From NCBI GenBank assembly GCA_026214975.1, contig JAOBSW010000506.1, positions 1 through 64,000 of the forward strand: a DNA stretch of 64,000 nt, read 5' to 3'. How positions within the stretch are numbered: the first letter of the stretch is position 1; the number at the start of each line of letters is the position of its first letter. Origin of the DNA: Gentiana macrophylla. Taxonomy: Eukaryota > Streptophyta > Magnoliopsida > Gentianales > Gentianaceae. Positions 1 through 11,365 of this stretch are shown here, in pieces. The notes beneath the pieces were generated by a model. That model did not search any database. It was not told the origin of the DNA and saw only the letters and a list, made by a program, of their open reading frames with translations. The position numbers were made by a program, and so were the translations under genes.

Positions 1-3000
1 AATTCATGTTTTCTTCTTATTAACGAGTTCAAATTTGTGTTTTTCTCTGGTAACGAGTTTTCCTTTTAGAAAAAATTCTTTTTTTCCCGGATAACGAGTT
101 CACATCGCCGGAAATTTGTGTTTTCCCATTATAACGAGTAGAAATTTGTGTTTTTTCTTTGCTAACGAGTTCGAATTCATGTTTTCTTCTTATTAACGAG
201 TTCAAATTTGTGTTTTTCTCTGGTAACGTGTTGTCCTTGCGGAAAAATGTTTTTTTCCCTTATAACGAGTTGACATTGCCGGAAATTTGTGTTTCCTATT
301 ATAACGAGTAGAAATTTTTGTTTTTTCTCTGGTAACGAGTTCGAATTCATGTTTTCTTCTTATTAACGAATTCAAATTTGTGTTTTTCTCTGGTAACGAG
401 TTGTCCTTGTAGAAAAATTGTTTTTTTCCCTGATAACGAGTTGACATTGCCGGAAATTTGTGTTTTTCCATTATAACGAGTAGAAATTTATGTTTATTCT
501 TTGGTAACGAGTTCGAATTCATGTTTTATTCTTATTAACGAGTTCAAATTTGTGTTTTTCTCTGGTAACGAGTTGTCCTTTTAGAAAAAATCTTTTTTTT
601 TCCTGATAACGAGTTTACATCGCCGGAAATTTGTGTTTTCCCATTATAACGAGTAGAAATTTTTGTTTTTTCTTTGGTAACGAGTTGGAATTCATGTTTT
701 CTTCTTATTAACGAGTTCAAATTTGTGTTTTTCTCTGGTAACGAGTTGTCCTTGTAGAAAAATGTTTTTTCCCTGATAACGAGTTGACATCGCCGGAAAT
801 TTGTGTTTTCCCATTATAACGAGTAGAAATTTGTGTTTTTTCTTTGGTAACGATTTCGAATTCATGTTTTCTTCTTATTAACGAGTTCAAATTTGTTATT
901 TTCTCTGGTAACGTGTTGTCCTTGCAGAAAAAATGTTTTTTTCCCTGGAAATTTGTGTTTTCGCATTATAACGAGTTGAAATTTGTGTTTTTCCTTTGGT
1001 AACGAGTTCGAATTCATGATTTCTTCTTATTAACGAGTTCAAATTTGTGTTTTTCTTTGGTAACGAGTTGTCCTTATAGAAAAAATGTTTTTTCCCTGAT
1101 AACGAGTTGACATCGCCGGAAATTTGTGTTTTCCCATTATAACGGGAATAAATTTTTGTTTCTACTTTGGTAACGAGTTCGAATTCATGATTTCTTCTCA
1201 TTAACGAGTACAAATTTGTGTTTTTCTCTAGTAACGAGTTGTCCTTGTAGAAAAAATGTTTTTTTCCCTGATAACGAGTTGACATCGCCGGAAATTTGTG
1301 TTTTCCCATTCTAACGAGTAGAAATTTGTGTTTTTTCTTTGGTAACGAGTTCGAATTCATATTTTCTTCTTATTAACGAGTTCAAATTTGTGATTTTCTC
1401 TGGTAACGTGTTGTCCTTGCAGAAAAAATGCTTTTTTCCTTGGAAATTTGTGTTTTCCCATTATAACGAGTAGAAATTTTTGTTTTTTTCATAGGTAACG
1501 ATTTCAAATTCGTGTTTTCTTCTTATTAACAAGTTCAAATTTGTGTATTTCTCCGGTAACGAGTTGTCCTAGTAGAAAAAAATGTTTTTTTCCCAGATAA
1601 CGAGTTGACATCGCCGGAAATTTGTGTTTTCCCATTATAACGAGTAGAAATTTGTGTTTTTTCTTTGGTAACGAGTTCGAATTCATGTTTTCTTCTTATT
1701 AACGGGTTCAATTTTTTTTTTCTCTGGTAACTAGTTTTCCTTGTAGAAAAAATGTTTTTTTCCCTGATAACAAGTTTACATCGCCGGAAATTTGTGTTTT
1801 CACATTATAACGAGTTGAAATTTGTGTTTATTCTTTGGTAACGAGTTCGAATTCATGTTTTCTTCTTATTAATGAGTTCAAATTTGTGATTTTCTCTGGT
1901 AACGTGTTGTCCTTGTAGAAAAAATGTTTGTTTTTCCCTGATAACGAGTTGACATCGCCGGAAATTAGTGTTTTCCCATTATAACGAGTAGAAATTTTTG
2001 TTTTTTCTTTGGTAACGAGTTCGAATTCATGTTTTCTTCTTATTAACGAGTTCAAATTTGTGTTTTTTTTTTCTGGTAAGGGGTTGTCCTTGTAGAAAAA
2101 ATGTTTTTTCCCTAATAACGAGTTGACATCGCCAGAAATTTGTGTTTTCCCATTATAACGAGTAGAAATTTGTGTTTTTCTTTGGTAACGAGTTCGAATT
2201 CATGTTTTCTTCTTATTAACGAGTTCCAATTTGTGATTTTTTCTGGTAACGTGTTGTCCTTGCCGAAAAAATGTTTTTTTCCCTTATAACGAGTTGACAT
2301 TGCCGGAAATTTGTGTTTCCCATTATAACGAGTAGAAATTTTTGTTTTTTCTCTGGTAACGAGTTCGAATTCATGTTTTCTTCTTATTAACGAGTTCAAA
2401 TTTGTGTTATTCTCTGGTAACGAGTTGTCCTTGTAGAAAAATTGTTTTTTTCCATGATAACGAGTTGACATCACCGGAAATTTGTGTTTTCCCATTATAA
2501 CGAGTAGAAATTTGTGTTTTTTCTTTGGTAACGAGTTCGAATTCATGTTTTATTCTTATTAATGAGTTCAAATTTGTGTTTTTCTCTGGTAACGAGTTGT
2601 CCTTTTAGAAAAAATGCTTTTTTTCCTGATAACGAGTTTACATCACCGGAAATTTGTGTTTTCCCATTATAACGAGTAGAAATTTTTGTTTTTTCTTTGG
2701 TAACGAGTTGGAATTCATGTTTTCTTCTTATTAACGAGTTCAAATTTGTGTTTTTCTCTGTAACGAGTTGTCCTTGTAGAAAAATATTTTTTTTCCACGA
2801 TAACGAGTTGACATCGCCGAAATTTGTGTTTTCCCATTATAACGAGTAGAAATTTGTGTTTTTCTTTGTAACGATTTCAATTCATGTTTTCTTCTTATTA
2901 ACGAGTTCAAATTTGTTATTTTCTCTGGTAACGTGTTGTCCTTGCAGAAAAAATATTTTTTTCCCTAATAATGAGTTGACATCACCGGATATTTGTGTTT

Positions 3001-4755
3001 TTCCATTATAACGGGTAGAAATTTTTGTTTTTTCTTTGGTAACGAGTTCAAATTCAAGTTTTCTTCTTATTAACGAGTACCAATTTGTGTTTTTCTCTGG
3101 TAACGAGTTGTCCTTGTAGAAAAAATGTTTTTTTCCCTGATAACGAGTTGACATCGCCGGAAATTTGTGTTTTCCCATTATAACGAGTAGAAATTTGTGT
3201 TTTTTCTTTGGTAACGAGTTCGAATTCATGTTTTCTTCTTATTAACGAGTTCAAATTTGGGATTTTTTCTGGTAACGTGTTGTCATTGCAGAAAAAATAT
3301 TTTTTTCCCTGATAACAAGTTGACATCGCCGGAAATTTGTGTTTTCCCATTATAACGAGTAGAAATTTTTGTTTTTTCTTTGGTAAGGAGTTCGAATTCA
3401 TGTTTTCTTCTTTTTAACGAGTTCAAATTTGTGTTTTTCTCTGGTAACGAGTTGTCCTTGAAGAATAAATGTTTTTTTCCCTGATAACGAGTTTACATTG
3501 CCGGAAATTTGTGATTTCCATTATAACGAGTAGAAACTTGTGTTTTTTCTTTGGTAACGAGTTCGAATTCATGTTTTCTTCTTATTAACGAATTCAAATT
3601 TGTGATTTTTTCTGGTAACGTGTTGTCCTTGCAGAAAAAAATGTTTTTTTTCCTTGATAATGAGTTGACATCGCCGGAAATTTGTGTTTTCCCACTATAA
3701 CGAGTAGAAATTTTTGTTTTTTCTTTGGTAACGATTTCGAATTCATGTTTTCTTCTTATAAACGAGTTAAAATTTTTGTTTTTATCTGGTAATGAGTTGT
3801 CCTTGTAGATAAAATGTTTTTGTCCCTGATAACGAGTTGACATCGCAGGAAATTAGTGTTTTCCCGTTATAACGAGTAGAAATTTTTGTTTTTGCTTTGG
3901 TAACGAGTTCGAATTCATGATTTCTTATTAACAAGTTCAAATTTGTGTTTTTCTCTGGTAACGAGATGTCCTTGTAGAAAAAATGTTTTTTTTCCCTGAT
4001 AACGAGTTGACATCGCCGGAAATTTGTGTTTTCCCATTATAACGAGAATAAATTTTTGCTTTTTCTTTGGTAACGAGTTCGAATTCATGATTTCTTCTTA
4101 TTAACGAGTTGAAATTTGTGTTTTTCTCTGGTAACGAGTTGTCCTTGCAGAAAAAAATGTTTTTTTCCCTGATAATGAGTTGACATCGCTGGAAATTTGT
4201 GTTTTCCCTTTCTAACGAGTAGAATTTTGTGTTTTTTCTTTCGTAACGAGTTCGAATTCATGTTTTCTTCTTATTAACGAGTTCAAATTTGTGAGTTTCT
4301 CTGGTAACGTGTTGTTCTTGCAGAAAAATTGTTTTTTTTCCCTAATAACGAGTTGACATCGCCGGAAATTTGAGTTTTCCCATTCTAACGAATAGAAATT
4401 TGTGTTTTTTCTTTCGTAACGAGTTCGAATTCATGTTTTCTTCTTATTAACGAGTTCTAATTTGTGAGTTTCTCTTGTAACGTGTTGTTCTTGCAGAAAA
4501 AATGTTTTTTTCCCTGATAACGAGTTGACATCACCGGAAATTTGTGTTTTGCCATTATAACGAGTAGAATTTTTTTTCTTTGGTAACGAGTTCGAATTCT
4601 TGTTTTCTTCTTATTAACGAGTTCAAATTTGTGTTTTTCTCTGGTAACGAGTTGTCCTTGTAGAAAAAATGTTTTTTTTCTCTGATAACGAGTTGACATC
4701 GCCGGAAATTTGTGTTTTCCCATTATAATGAGTATAAATTTGTGTTTTTTCTCCA
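1..4755 (+). repeat. 172-bp satellite array, left block
   Basis: Tandem array of about 27 monomers of roughly 172 bp, cut by the window start. Each monomer holds five subunits of about 31, 30, 40, 40 and 31 bp, and each begins with TAACGAGT. Four of the five share a core like AAATTTGTGTTTTT. The first usually carries an EcoRI site (TTCGAATTCATG), the third the segment TCCTTGTAGAAAAAATG, and the fourth an extra ACATCGCCGG. Monomers differ by scattered substitutions and small indels. The array is AT-rich with many T-tracts. The open frames on the minus strand are by-products of repetition: the period is not a multiple of three, so the same peptide reappears in rotating frames. Confidence 0.96.
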
Positions 4756-4876
4756 TTCTTCTATTTATTTATTTTTCTTCTCAATGAATGAATTTTATGA
4801 TTGAATCTTGGTAAATTGATATGGAACGTGAGTAGATATCTGTTTCTAGGATTAGGAGGAACCCGGATATGAATAT
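4747..4876 (+). repeat. Left arm of inverted repeat
   Basis: About 130 bp that reappears inverted at 10982-11111, with a few mismatches and small indels. It runs from the end of the satellite to the first base of the element C LTR. The arm pair brackets element C and a gypsy-like fragment, so the insert in the satellite has a fold-back architecture. No coding content is seen. Confidence 0.85.
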
Positions 4877-5817
4877 TGTTGCACTCTATGTAGCAAAATG
4901 GGCACAATCTGATTACATTGACTAGAAAACGAATAAGCAAAAATACAACAAAAAAAATTACAACAAACAACTTACAGTTTGTTTTGAAACAGATTAAAAG
5001 TAGAAGGAAACCGAGCCGTGTGTTTAACACACTTTCCTTAAGACTAATTCGTCCCCTCACCGTCGAGTGCTTGAGCTTCAATGGAACGTTAGTCTCATAG
5101 GATAGAACGGTAAACAAGGACAGGTTGCACCATACCTTCCTTGCGTAAGAACTATGTTGCTTGAACTCTCTATTTTCATGAGAAGGGTATAAGGAGGATG
5201 AAATTCAGTGTATCAGTTTCTGGTTTCGTAAGGTGCCTTTTCCAGTTGTATTTGTGGCTGTTTATATAGGCAGGCTCTAGTAGAGGAGAGTGGAAAAACC
5301 GATGGAAGATGGAATGGAACAGTCTCATCATCTGTATTTAATGTCATAAGTGTAGCAGAATTAGAAGGTCTCAGCATCAGCATTCACGTTGGAACTGGAA
5401 AGTCTCTCAGTTGGATTTGGAACTGGAACAGTCTCAGCAGCAGCAACATTCAAGATTCAGCATTGAAAAATAAAATTAATGCAAAACCTGACTCGGACTG
5501 AGAACCTTCGAATCGAGCTGCATTCGTGTACGCAGGACACGCGGGCATGCACAAGCCCAAGGGTAAATCCGGATTGGATTTGCACCCCCCTGCGTCTGCA
5601 CGTAGAGAACGGTGTATAAAGTTGGTTTCTTATTCCAACTACACTAAAACAACATCATATAAATATTGACTCTTTTCCCTTCTTCCAACCAATGTGGGAG
5701 AAATAGCTTCTTCCCATTTTCCTTTCCATAGCACTTTCCATTCACACACTTAAGCCCAATAGGCCCAATATGACATATCATTTAAAATATTCCATTTTAA
5801 CCATCAATTTTCCAACA
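4877..5817 (-). repeat. 3' LTR of element C
   Basis: A 941-bp LTR bounded by TGTTG...CAACA in element orientation. Its U5 end (4877-5075) is repeated almost exactly at 10415-10629. It contains a TATA box, a short palindrome GTGTGTTTAACACAC in the R/U5 part, and the 16-mer at 5037-5052 whose complement lies at the element's primer-site position. Confidence 0.88.
5261..5268 (-). promoter_or_regulatory. TATA box in element C LTR
   Basis: TATATAAA on the minus strand, about 390 bp before the LTR's 3' end, in the usual place for an LTR promoter. Transcription would start roughly 30 bp downstream (near 5230). Confidence 0.6.
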
Positions 5818-5829
5818 ATCCCCCACATG
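5818..5829 (-). other. Polypurine tract of element C
   Basis: On the minus strand a G-rich run (ATGTGGGGGAT) directly precedes the TGTTGG start of the 3' LTR. This is where plus-strand DNA synthesis is primed in LTR elements. Confidence 0.75.
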
Positions 5830-6389
5830 AATGGAAATTGTGTAAAAACCCTAGCAAAAACTCTAAGAATGACATAGAGAGTTCAGCGGTAGATGAATGC
5901 ATAGGATAGGTAGGTGTGACCCTTTGAACCTTCCCTTGATGAAATATGTTTACTTTACTGGCTGACTAGTAGACGCGATGTCCTTGAACTATTCTCGCCG
6001 TTGATGTAAATGATGACATATCAATCACACTGCATCTACCTAGCAACATTTAGTTCTTGCGGTTATGTCCATTTTGGCCGTGGACATCCGCTGGTCTCGC
6101 AAGAGTTTCTAAGAATTGCGCCCTATACAATTCCCTTTGAAGCGGCCCCTCTCTCTCTCACATAGGTGATTACGTAATTCAGAATTTTCTCAAAATATTC
6201 TTCTTACACAAATCATTAAAAGCTCTTACGTGAGCTTATCCTCATTCAATCTCACTGCTTTCTTCATCTTAGGAATGAGCTTGAGGTTACCCCCACGGTG
6301 ACTTTACTTCGGCAATTAGGTTTTCCCATTGAACCAAGATCTTGGGATCTCCAATCTACAGGGTTGGGTTTTCCTTCGCAAAAGTTTTA
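5830..6389 (-). other. Non-coding 3' spacer of element C
   Basis: About 560 bp between the pol stop and the polypurine tract. It has no frame with recognisable protein similarity, which is normal for the 3' untranslated part of a copia element. Confidence 0.6.
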
Positions 6390-8531
6390 TTATATGGGCT
6401 TTAGTCCCATTCCTCTTGATGATTTAGCAACTACCTCTCTATTTAACCCTTTGGTTAGCGGATCCGCAAGATTATCCTTTGACTTAACATAGTCTAAGGT
6501 AATCGTACCAGTAGTTGTCTAATGGAATTATGTCTTCGGCGTATGTGCCTAGACTTACCATTATACATTATGTTCTCGTGCTCTTCCAATCACGATTGAT
6601 CATCACGATGAATACATATTCTGGCCCGGCCATTGAGGAATATCCTCTAGGAATTGATGCAACCATTCTGCATCTTCTCCACATTTATCCAATGCCACAA
6701 ACTCAGATTCTATTGTGGACCTGGTTATCACGGTTTGTTTGGAAGATTTCCAAGACACGGCTCCACCGCCTAACGTGAATTCAAAGCCACTTGTGGATTT
6801 TGAATCCTTTGAATCTGAAATCCAATTTGCATCAGTATATCCTTCTATAACAATTGGTTCTCTTGTATAGTGAAGTCCATACTTACGAGTATATCTTAAG
6901 TCTCTCAGTAACCTCACTATAGCTTTCCAATGTTCATGACTCGGATTACTAGTATATCTACTTAGCTTGCCAACAGCGTAAGCGATATCCGGTCGAGTAC
7001 AACTCATTATGTACATTAGACTTCCAACGATCCTTGCGTACTCTGATTGAGATACTCCCTCACCTTTATTTTTGAACAAAGGTTGACTTTGATCTATTAG
7101 AGTTCTAGCTTCATTTGAGTCATCTTTATTGAATTTTTCCAGGATTTTATCAATATAATTAGATTGACTCAAAATGAGACCATTAGAATTTCTTGTAATT
7201 CTAATTCCCAATATCATCTCTGCTAAACCCATATCTTTCATTTCAAATCTGGCGTTTAACATATCTTTGGTAGATTTGATCATCTTATCATTACTACCAA
7301 CTATCAGCATGTCATCCACATAAAGACATAAGATGACATAGCCATCTTTTGTTTCTTTCATGTAAATACATTTATCACATTCATTGGTTTTGAACCCTTT
7401 TTCAAGCATAACATGATCAAACTTTTGATGCCATTGTTTTGGTGCTTGTTTTAAGCCATATAATGACTTAACCAATTTACACACTTTCTTATCTTGTCCT
7501 GGACTAGAAAAACCCTCAGGTTGTTCCATGTAGATTTCTTCTTCTAAATCTCCATTTAAGAAAGCGGTTTTCACATCCATTTGATGTACTTCTAAATTAC
7601 GCAAAGCGGCTATAGCAAGTACCATCCTAATGGAAGTTATTCTCGTCACTGGAGAATATGTGTCAAAATAATCAAGACCTTCTTTTTGACTATAACCTTT
7701 TATTACTAGTCTGGCCTTATATTTATCAATAGATCCATCAGGTTTCATTTTCCTCTTAAAGATCCATTTTGATCCTAGTGGCTTACATCCTGGAGGTAGA
7801 TCAACTAACTCCCAAGTATGATTTTGCAATATAGAGTCTATTTCACTATTTATTGCTTCTTTCCACATTGGACCTTCAGAAGAAGTTGTCGCTTCTTTAA
7901 AGCTTTGAGGATCTGTCTCTATCATATAAGTGATAAAATCTTTACCAAAAGATTTTCCAGTCCTCGACCTTTAGCTTCTTCTTGGCTCAACCTCAGTTGG
8001 CTCTTCCTCATTCACTTGTTCAGAAGGGTGATCCTGAACATGAACACACTTTAATGAACTAGGTTCATTTGTTTTAGCCGGGAATACATTCTCAAAGAAT
8101 GATGCATTTCTTGATTTCATTATCGTATTTTTGTGTATTTCAGAGTTATCTGATTTATACACAAGAAACCGATAATCACTACTATTGTGTGCATATCCAA
8201 TGAATATACAATCAAAGGTTTGTAGATCCTATCATCTCCTTTTTAGGTTTAAGTCCTTCAACCTTAACCACACACCCCCACATTTTTATGATTTTGTAGT
8301 AATGTTTGCAACATTTCCACAATTCATATGGGGTTTCATCCTTCTTCTTAGAAGAGATTTTATTAAGAATGAAATTCACCGAGAGAATAGCGTCCCCACA
8401 AGTTCGAGTTAAAACTCTGAACTTAACAACGTAGCATTCATCGACTCTTTAAGAGTTGAGTTCTTGCGTCAAACAATACCCGTATTTGGTGTGTCATGTG
8501 TATATGGTGTAGTTGTTTGATGAATGATGCC
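6390..8531 (-). pseudogene. pol: Ty1/copia pol remnant (integrase end, RT, RNase H)
   Basis: The longest intact part is 6603-7925 (440 codons). It starts in the region before RT ([21 protein letters not shown]) and carries the copia RT blocks [39 protein letters not shown] and the catalytic [11 protein letters not shown]. It ends in RNase H ([26 protein letters not shown]). RNase H continues in other frames to a stop at 6390-6392 (piece NGKSRHIRRRHNSIRQLL). Upstream, 7971-8531 holds broken integrase pieces, including RKNSTLKE and the GYAHNSSDYRFLVY-type end of the integrase. The active-site part of integrase, protease and gag are absent. The lineage within copia is uncertain; the RT and RNase H assignment is firm. 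Confidence 0.88.
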
Positions 8532-10396
8532 GGCGCCTCAGCAAGACTCATGAAACGGTACATCATATCCACCACCGTAGTCACTACGGATAGTTAAATT
8601 CGTATGCTAAGTTGTTTCCCACCTTCATTCTTATAACATTTAAAAGCATCATAGCCTCATTATCTTCATTGTCATTAAACGGTTTGTAGAATATCAATAT
8701 TCTACTTATTATCTAGGTTTAGTTAAAACCTTTACATTCATTTTAATAGTCATCAACACCACTATTAAATCCTGTTAACTATGACAGTTGAACTTTTAAA
8801 TAATCATAAATAAATTATTACTATTCATAATCTCTGAACCTTATAGACATTTTAAGAATTAATAATCATCAATACCATGATTGCTATTAATTCTCATAAA
8901 CTTTGACAATGAAACGTTTCAATAATCATTATTGCAACGGTTCATATTCCACTAACCGATCATCCGGTCATATACTTGTATTAAGTTCAACACAATTTGT
9001 ATTTCACAAGATACAACCCGATTTAAATCAAAGCTGATTTAATTCACACGAATAATCATACGGTTGCACACACGTTATTTACAATGATGCACCTCAATGA
9101 TTGTTGTAAATACATAAACTCAACAATTCCTCCATTATTTGGTTCGAACACGACGATACCAACATAATAAAATTTGCATTATAGACAGTATCCTCAGACT
9201 CCCGCTATAATTCTAAAGCAAATTCATTTTATTTCATAACATGTATAGAATTAAATTTTAAATTGATAAAATTTACATCTATTTTATAACATGTATTAAA
9301 ATTTGGACAGATAATAAAGTATTGCGTTACTAATAAATTCGTTATAGAATATTAAAAGTAACAACACTTTAATTATAATATCCATTATTAAATCATATGC
9401 TTTCTCATATGATTACATGTATAGATCCAATGACCACAAAATGGACTACATCCATTAATATACATACAATTAAATTTCTCGAAGAAATTTAATAATATTT
9501 TATTATTCCGTGAGTATTAAATAAAATCACTCAACGAAATTTGTGAGTATTAACACTCCACATCTTATGTCACAAAATAATGTTGTGTCACAACAGATTA
9601 TAACACTATAATCAAATAAAGAATTATAATTAAATAATTCTCAATTGAATAATTATTTCCTTCCTGAAATAATAACAACAAAATTCATTTACACAAAATG
9701 ATTTTGAGTCTACAAAATTTTCCTCAGAAAATATATCACATGCGTCACAACAAACACAATTACATATATATATGTATAAATTTTGATTATCTTCATGTGA
9801 TCATGTATTTTTCTTGTTGATACTATTTACTCATAAATAATATCATAAAATATGCTCAATATGTTAAATGAATTGACAAACTGATTATAAAATGTTTCTT
9901 GAGTATCTATTATGACCACTCCTAGAACCAGTTTGTTTTCATTACAACTCGATTCGTTTTCTTCAAGAACAGAAAACTGAACCATTTAATCTCGTTTCGT
10001 TTTCTTCAAGAACGGAAACTTCAATGAGATTATTTTATCATGACAAACCGATTCGGTTTAAAGCCGATTCGTTTTTGACTCGTAATGATTGTCATATCTA
10101 AAATTTAACACACAAGGATTAAATTCCTTTCAATAATATATAAAACGATCTCGAAATTGTTTCTATTAAAGTAAACAATCTCGAACTTGTTTCTATACTG
10201 ATTATTGAACAAATCGTTTGAGAATCCTGTATGATTACTCAAAATATTCGTGAGTATCTTAGACGATCACTCCACGAAAATTCTGCTCCGTTTATAACTC
10301 TGTTTTGAAATAGAAAACGAGCCTTGGATTCGTAATCGTTTTCAATTCTGTCAATGAACCAAAATTATTCTGTCATCGGCTCACCGATACAGAAAC
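8532..10396 (-). other. Non-coding AT-rich interior of element C
   Basis: About 1.9 kb where gag, protease and the integrase N-terminus would be expected. No frame gives recognisable protein. It shows degenerate internal duplications: ATCATCAA-containing units near 8738-8955, TTCGTTTTCTTCAAGAAC at about 9953 and 10000, and AATCTCGAA-TTGTTTCTAT at about 10146 and 10178. It may be a long leader expanded by small duplications, or unrelated sequence that replaced gag. Confidence 0.5.
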
Positions 10397-10412
10397 ACGA
10401 ATTAGTCTTAAG
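10397..10412 (-). other. Primer-binding position of element C: complement to own LTR
   Basis: Two bases inside the 5' LTR end. In element orientation it reads CTTAAGACTAATTCGT. The LTR itself carries the exact reverse complement, ACGAATTAGTCTTAAG (5037-5052 and 10591-10606). There is no clean tRNA-iMet site here; only a weak resemblance (TGTATCGGTGAGC) lies about 20 nt further in. Confidence 0.5.
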
Positions 10413-10414
10413 AT

Positions 10415-10629
10415 TGTTGCACTCTATGTAGCAAAATGGGCACAATCTGATTACATTGACTAGAAAACGAATAAGCAAAAATACAACAAAAGAAATTACA
10501 ACAAATCGAAATTACAACAAACAACATACAGTTTGTTTTGAAACAGATTAAAAGTAGAAGGAAACCGAGCCGTGTGTTTAACACACTTTCCTTAAGACTA
10601 ATTCGTCCCCTCACCGTCGAGTGCTTGAG
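10415..10629 (-). repeat. Truncated 5' LTR of element C
   Basis: Repeats 4877-5075 with a small internal insertion, starting at the same TGTTGCAC boundary. Similarity stops abruptly at 10629, so the U3 part and promoter are gone and unrelated sequence follows. Confidence 0.85.
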
Positions 10630-10981
10630 TGTAAATTTGTGATAAAATTTGATAATTGCCTTTATGAGTGTAAATTTCATATCTTGGGGGAAACAATGTT
10701 GGTAAGTCATATAGTAGTTCCGTGGTGACTCCGAAATCCTAGAAATGCTTCTAAAATTGAATCTTCACCTGAATCTTGAAGTTCTTGGCTTGTATTTATA
10801 TTTTCTTTATATTCTTTATTTTTAGGATTTTTACAGAAAAACCTACAAATATTTGATTTGTCTAGCTAATATAAATCGGGAATTGTTTGGTGATTGACTA
10901 CAAGTCCCTGTGGGATCGACATCCCAAGTGCTACTCGATAAGCCGTGCGCTTGCAATGGAAAGATTGAGTTTTTTCATCAT
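10630..10981 (+). other. Gypsy LTR-end-like fragment
   Basis: About 350 bp without coding content. It contains a stretch (near 10900-10960) typical of the end of plant Ty3/gypsy 5' LTRs: GACTACAAGTCCCTGTGGGA, then a GTGCGCTTGCAATGG-like tail. It is probably a relic LTR that was present before element C arrived. Confidence is limited because no second LTR or primer site is visible. Confidence 0.4.
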
Positions 10982-11111
10982 ATATTCATATCCGGGTTCC
11001 TCCTAATCCTAGAAACTGATATCTACTCACGTTCCATATCAATATTCCAAGATTCAATCATAAAATTCATACTTTGACAAGAAAAATAAATAAATAGAAG
11101 AAAGGAGAAAA
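10982..11111 (-). repeat. Right arm of inverted repeat
   Basis: Inverted copy of 4747-4876. The match begins exactly at the sequence that abuts the element C LTR on the left side. The arms therefore existed before element C, which landed at the inner end of the left arm. Confidence 0.85.
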
Positions 11112-11365
11112 GAGAGAGAAATAAACCGTCAAAGTATTGCATAAAATAATCAAACCTCGAAGAAAGGAGAAAATCATTTGTGTTTTTCTTTTCTCTTCCC
11201 TATGTGATGGATTTTCATACACTGGGTTTGCCACACATAGGATTTAAGGAGGCCATGCTATGCATTCTATCACGCAAACTTGGGGCGGGCCGGGATAAGG
11301 CAAACTTTTTGTAGCTCTTTATTTCTTCTTTTAATAAAATAAAGTTGTTTTGAAAAAAGAAAAAA
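11112..11365 (+). other. Short unique segment, possible LINE 3' tail
   Basis: About 250 bp between the inverted arm and the resumed satellite. Its end (GGGCGGGCCGGGATAAGGC, then TTTTTGTAGCTCTTTATTTC, AATAAAATAAAG and an A-rich run) resembles the 3' tail of plant L1-type LINEs from memory. No reverse transcriptase is present. Confidence 0.3.

Larger units (their letters stand above)
4877..10629 (-). mobile_element. Degenerate Ty1/copia retrotransposon (element C)
   Basis: Minus-strand LTR element of about 5.75 kb. It has a full 3' LTR at 4877-5817, a polypurine tract, a broken pol with integrase remnant, reverse transcriptase and RNase H in copia order, a long AT-rich non-coding stretch where gag and protease should be, and a 5' LTR of which only the last about 215 bp (10415-10629) remain. 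The U3 end of the 5' LTR has been lost, so no target duplication can be compared. The element lies between inverted arms within the satellite. It looks old and non-autonomous. Confidence 0.88.

Noticed and set aside
1..4755. CRISPR-like or telomere-like array
   Set aside because: There are no unique spacers between repeats, the units are diverged and contiguous, and TAACGAGT is not a telomeric motif.
4918..5100. 60-codon ORF antisense to the element C LTR, and its opposite-strand partner
   Set aside because: It lies wholly within LTR sequence, is not conserved as a frame in the second LTR copy, and has no recognisable domain.
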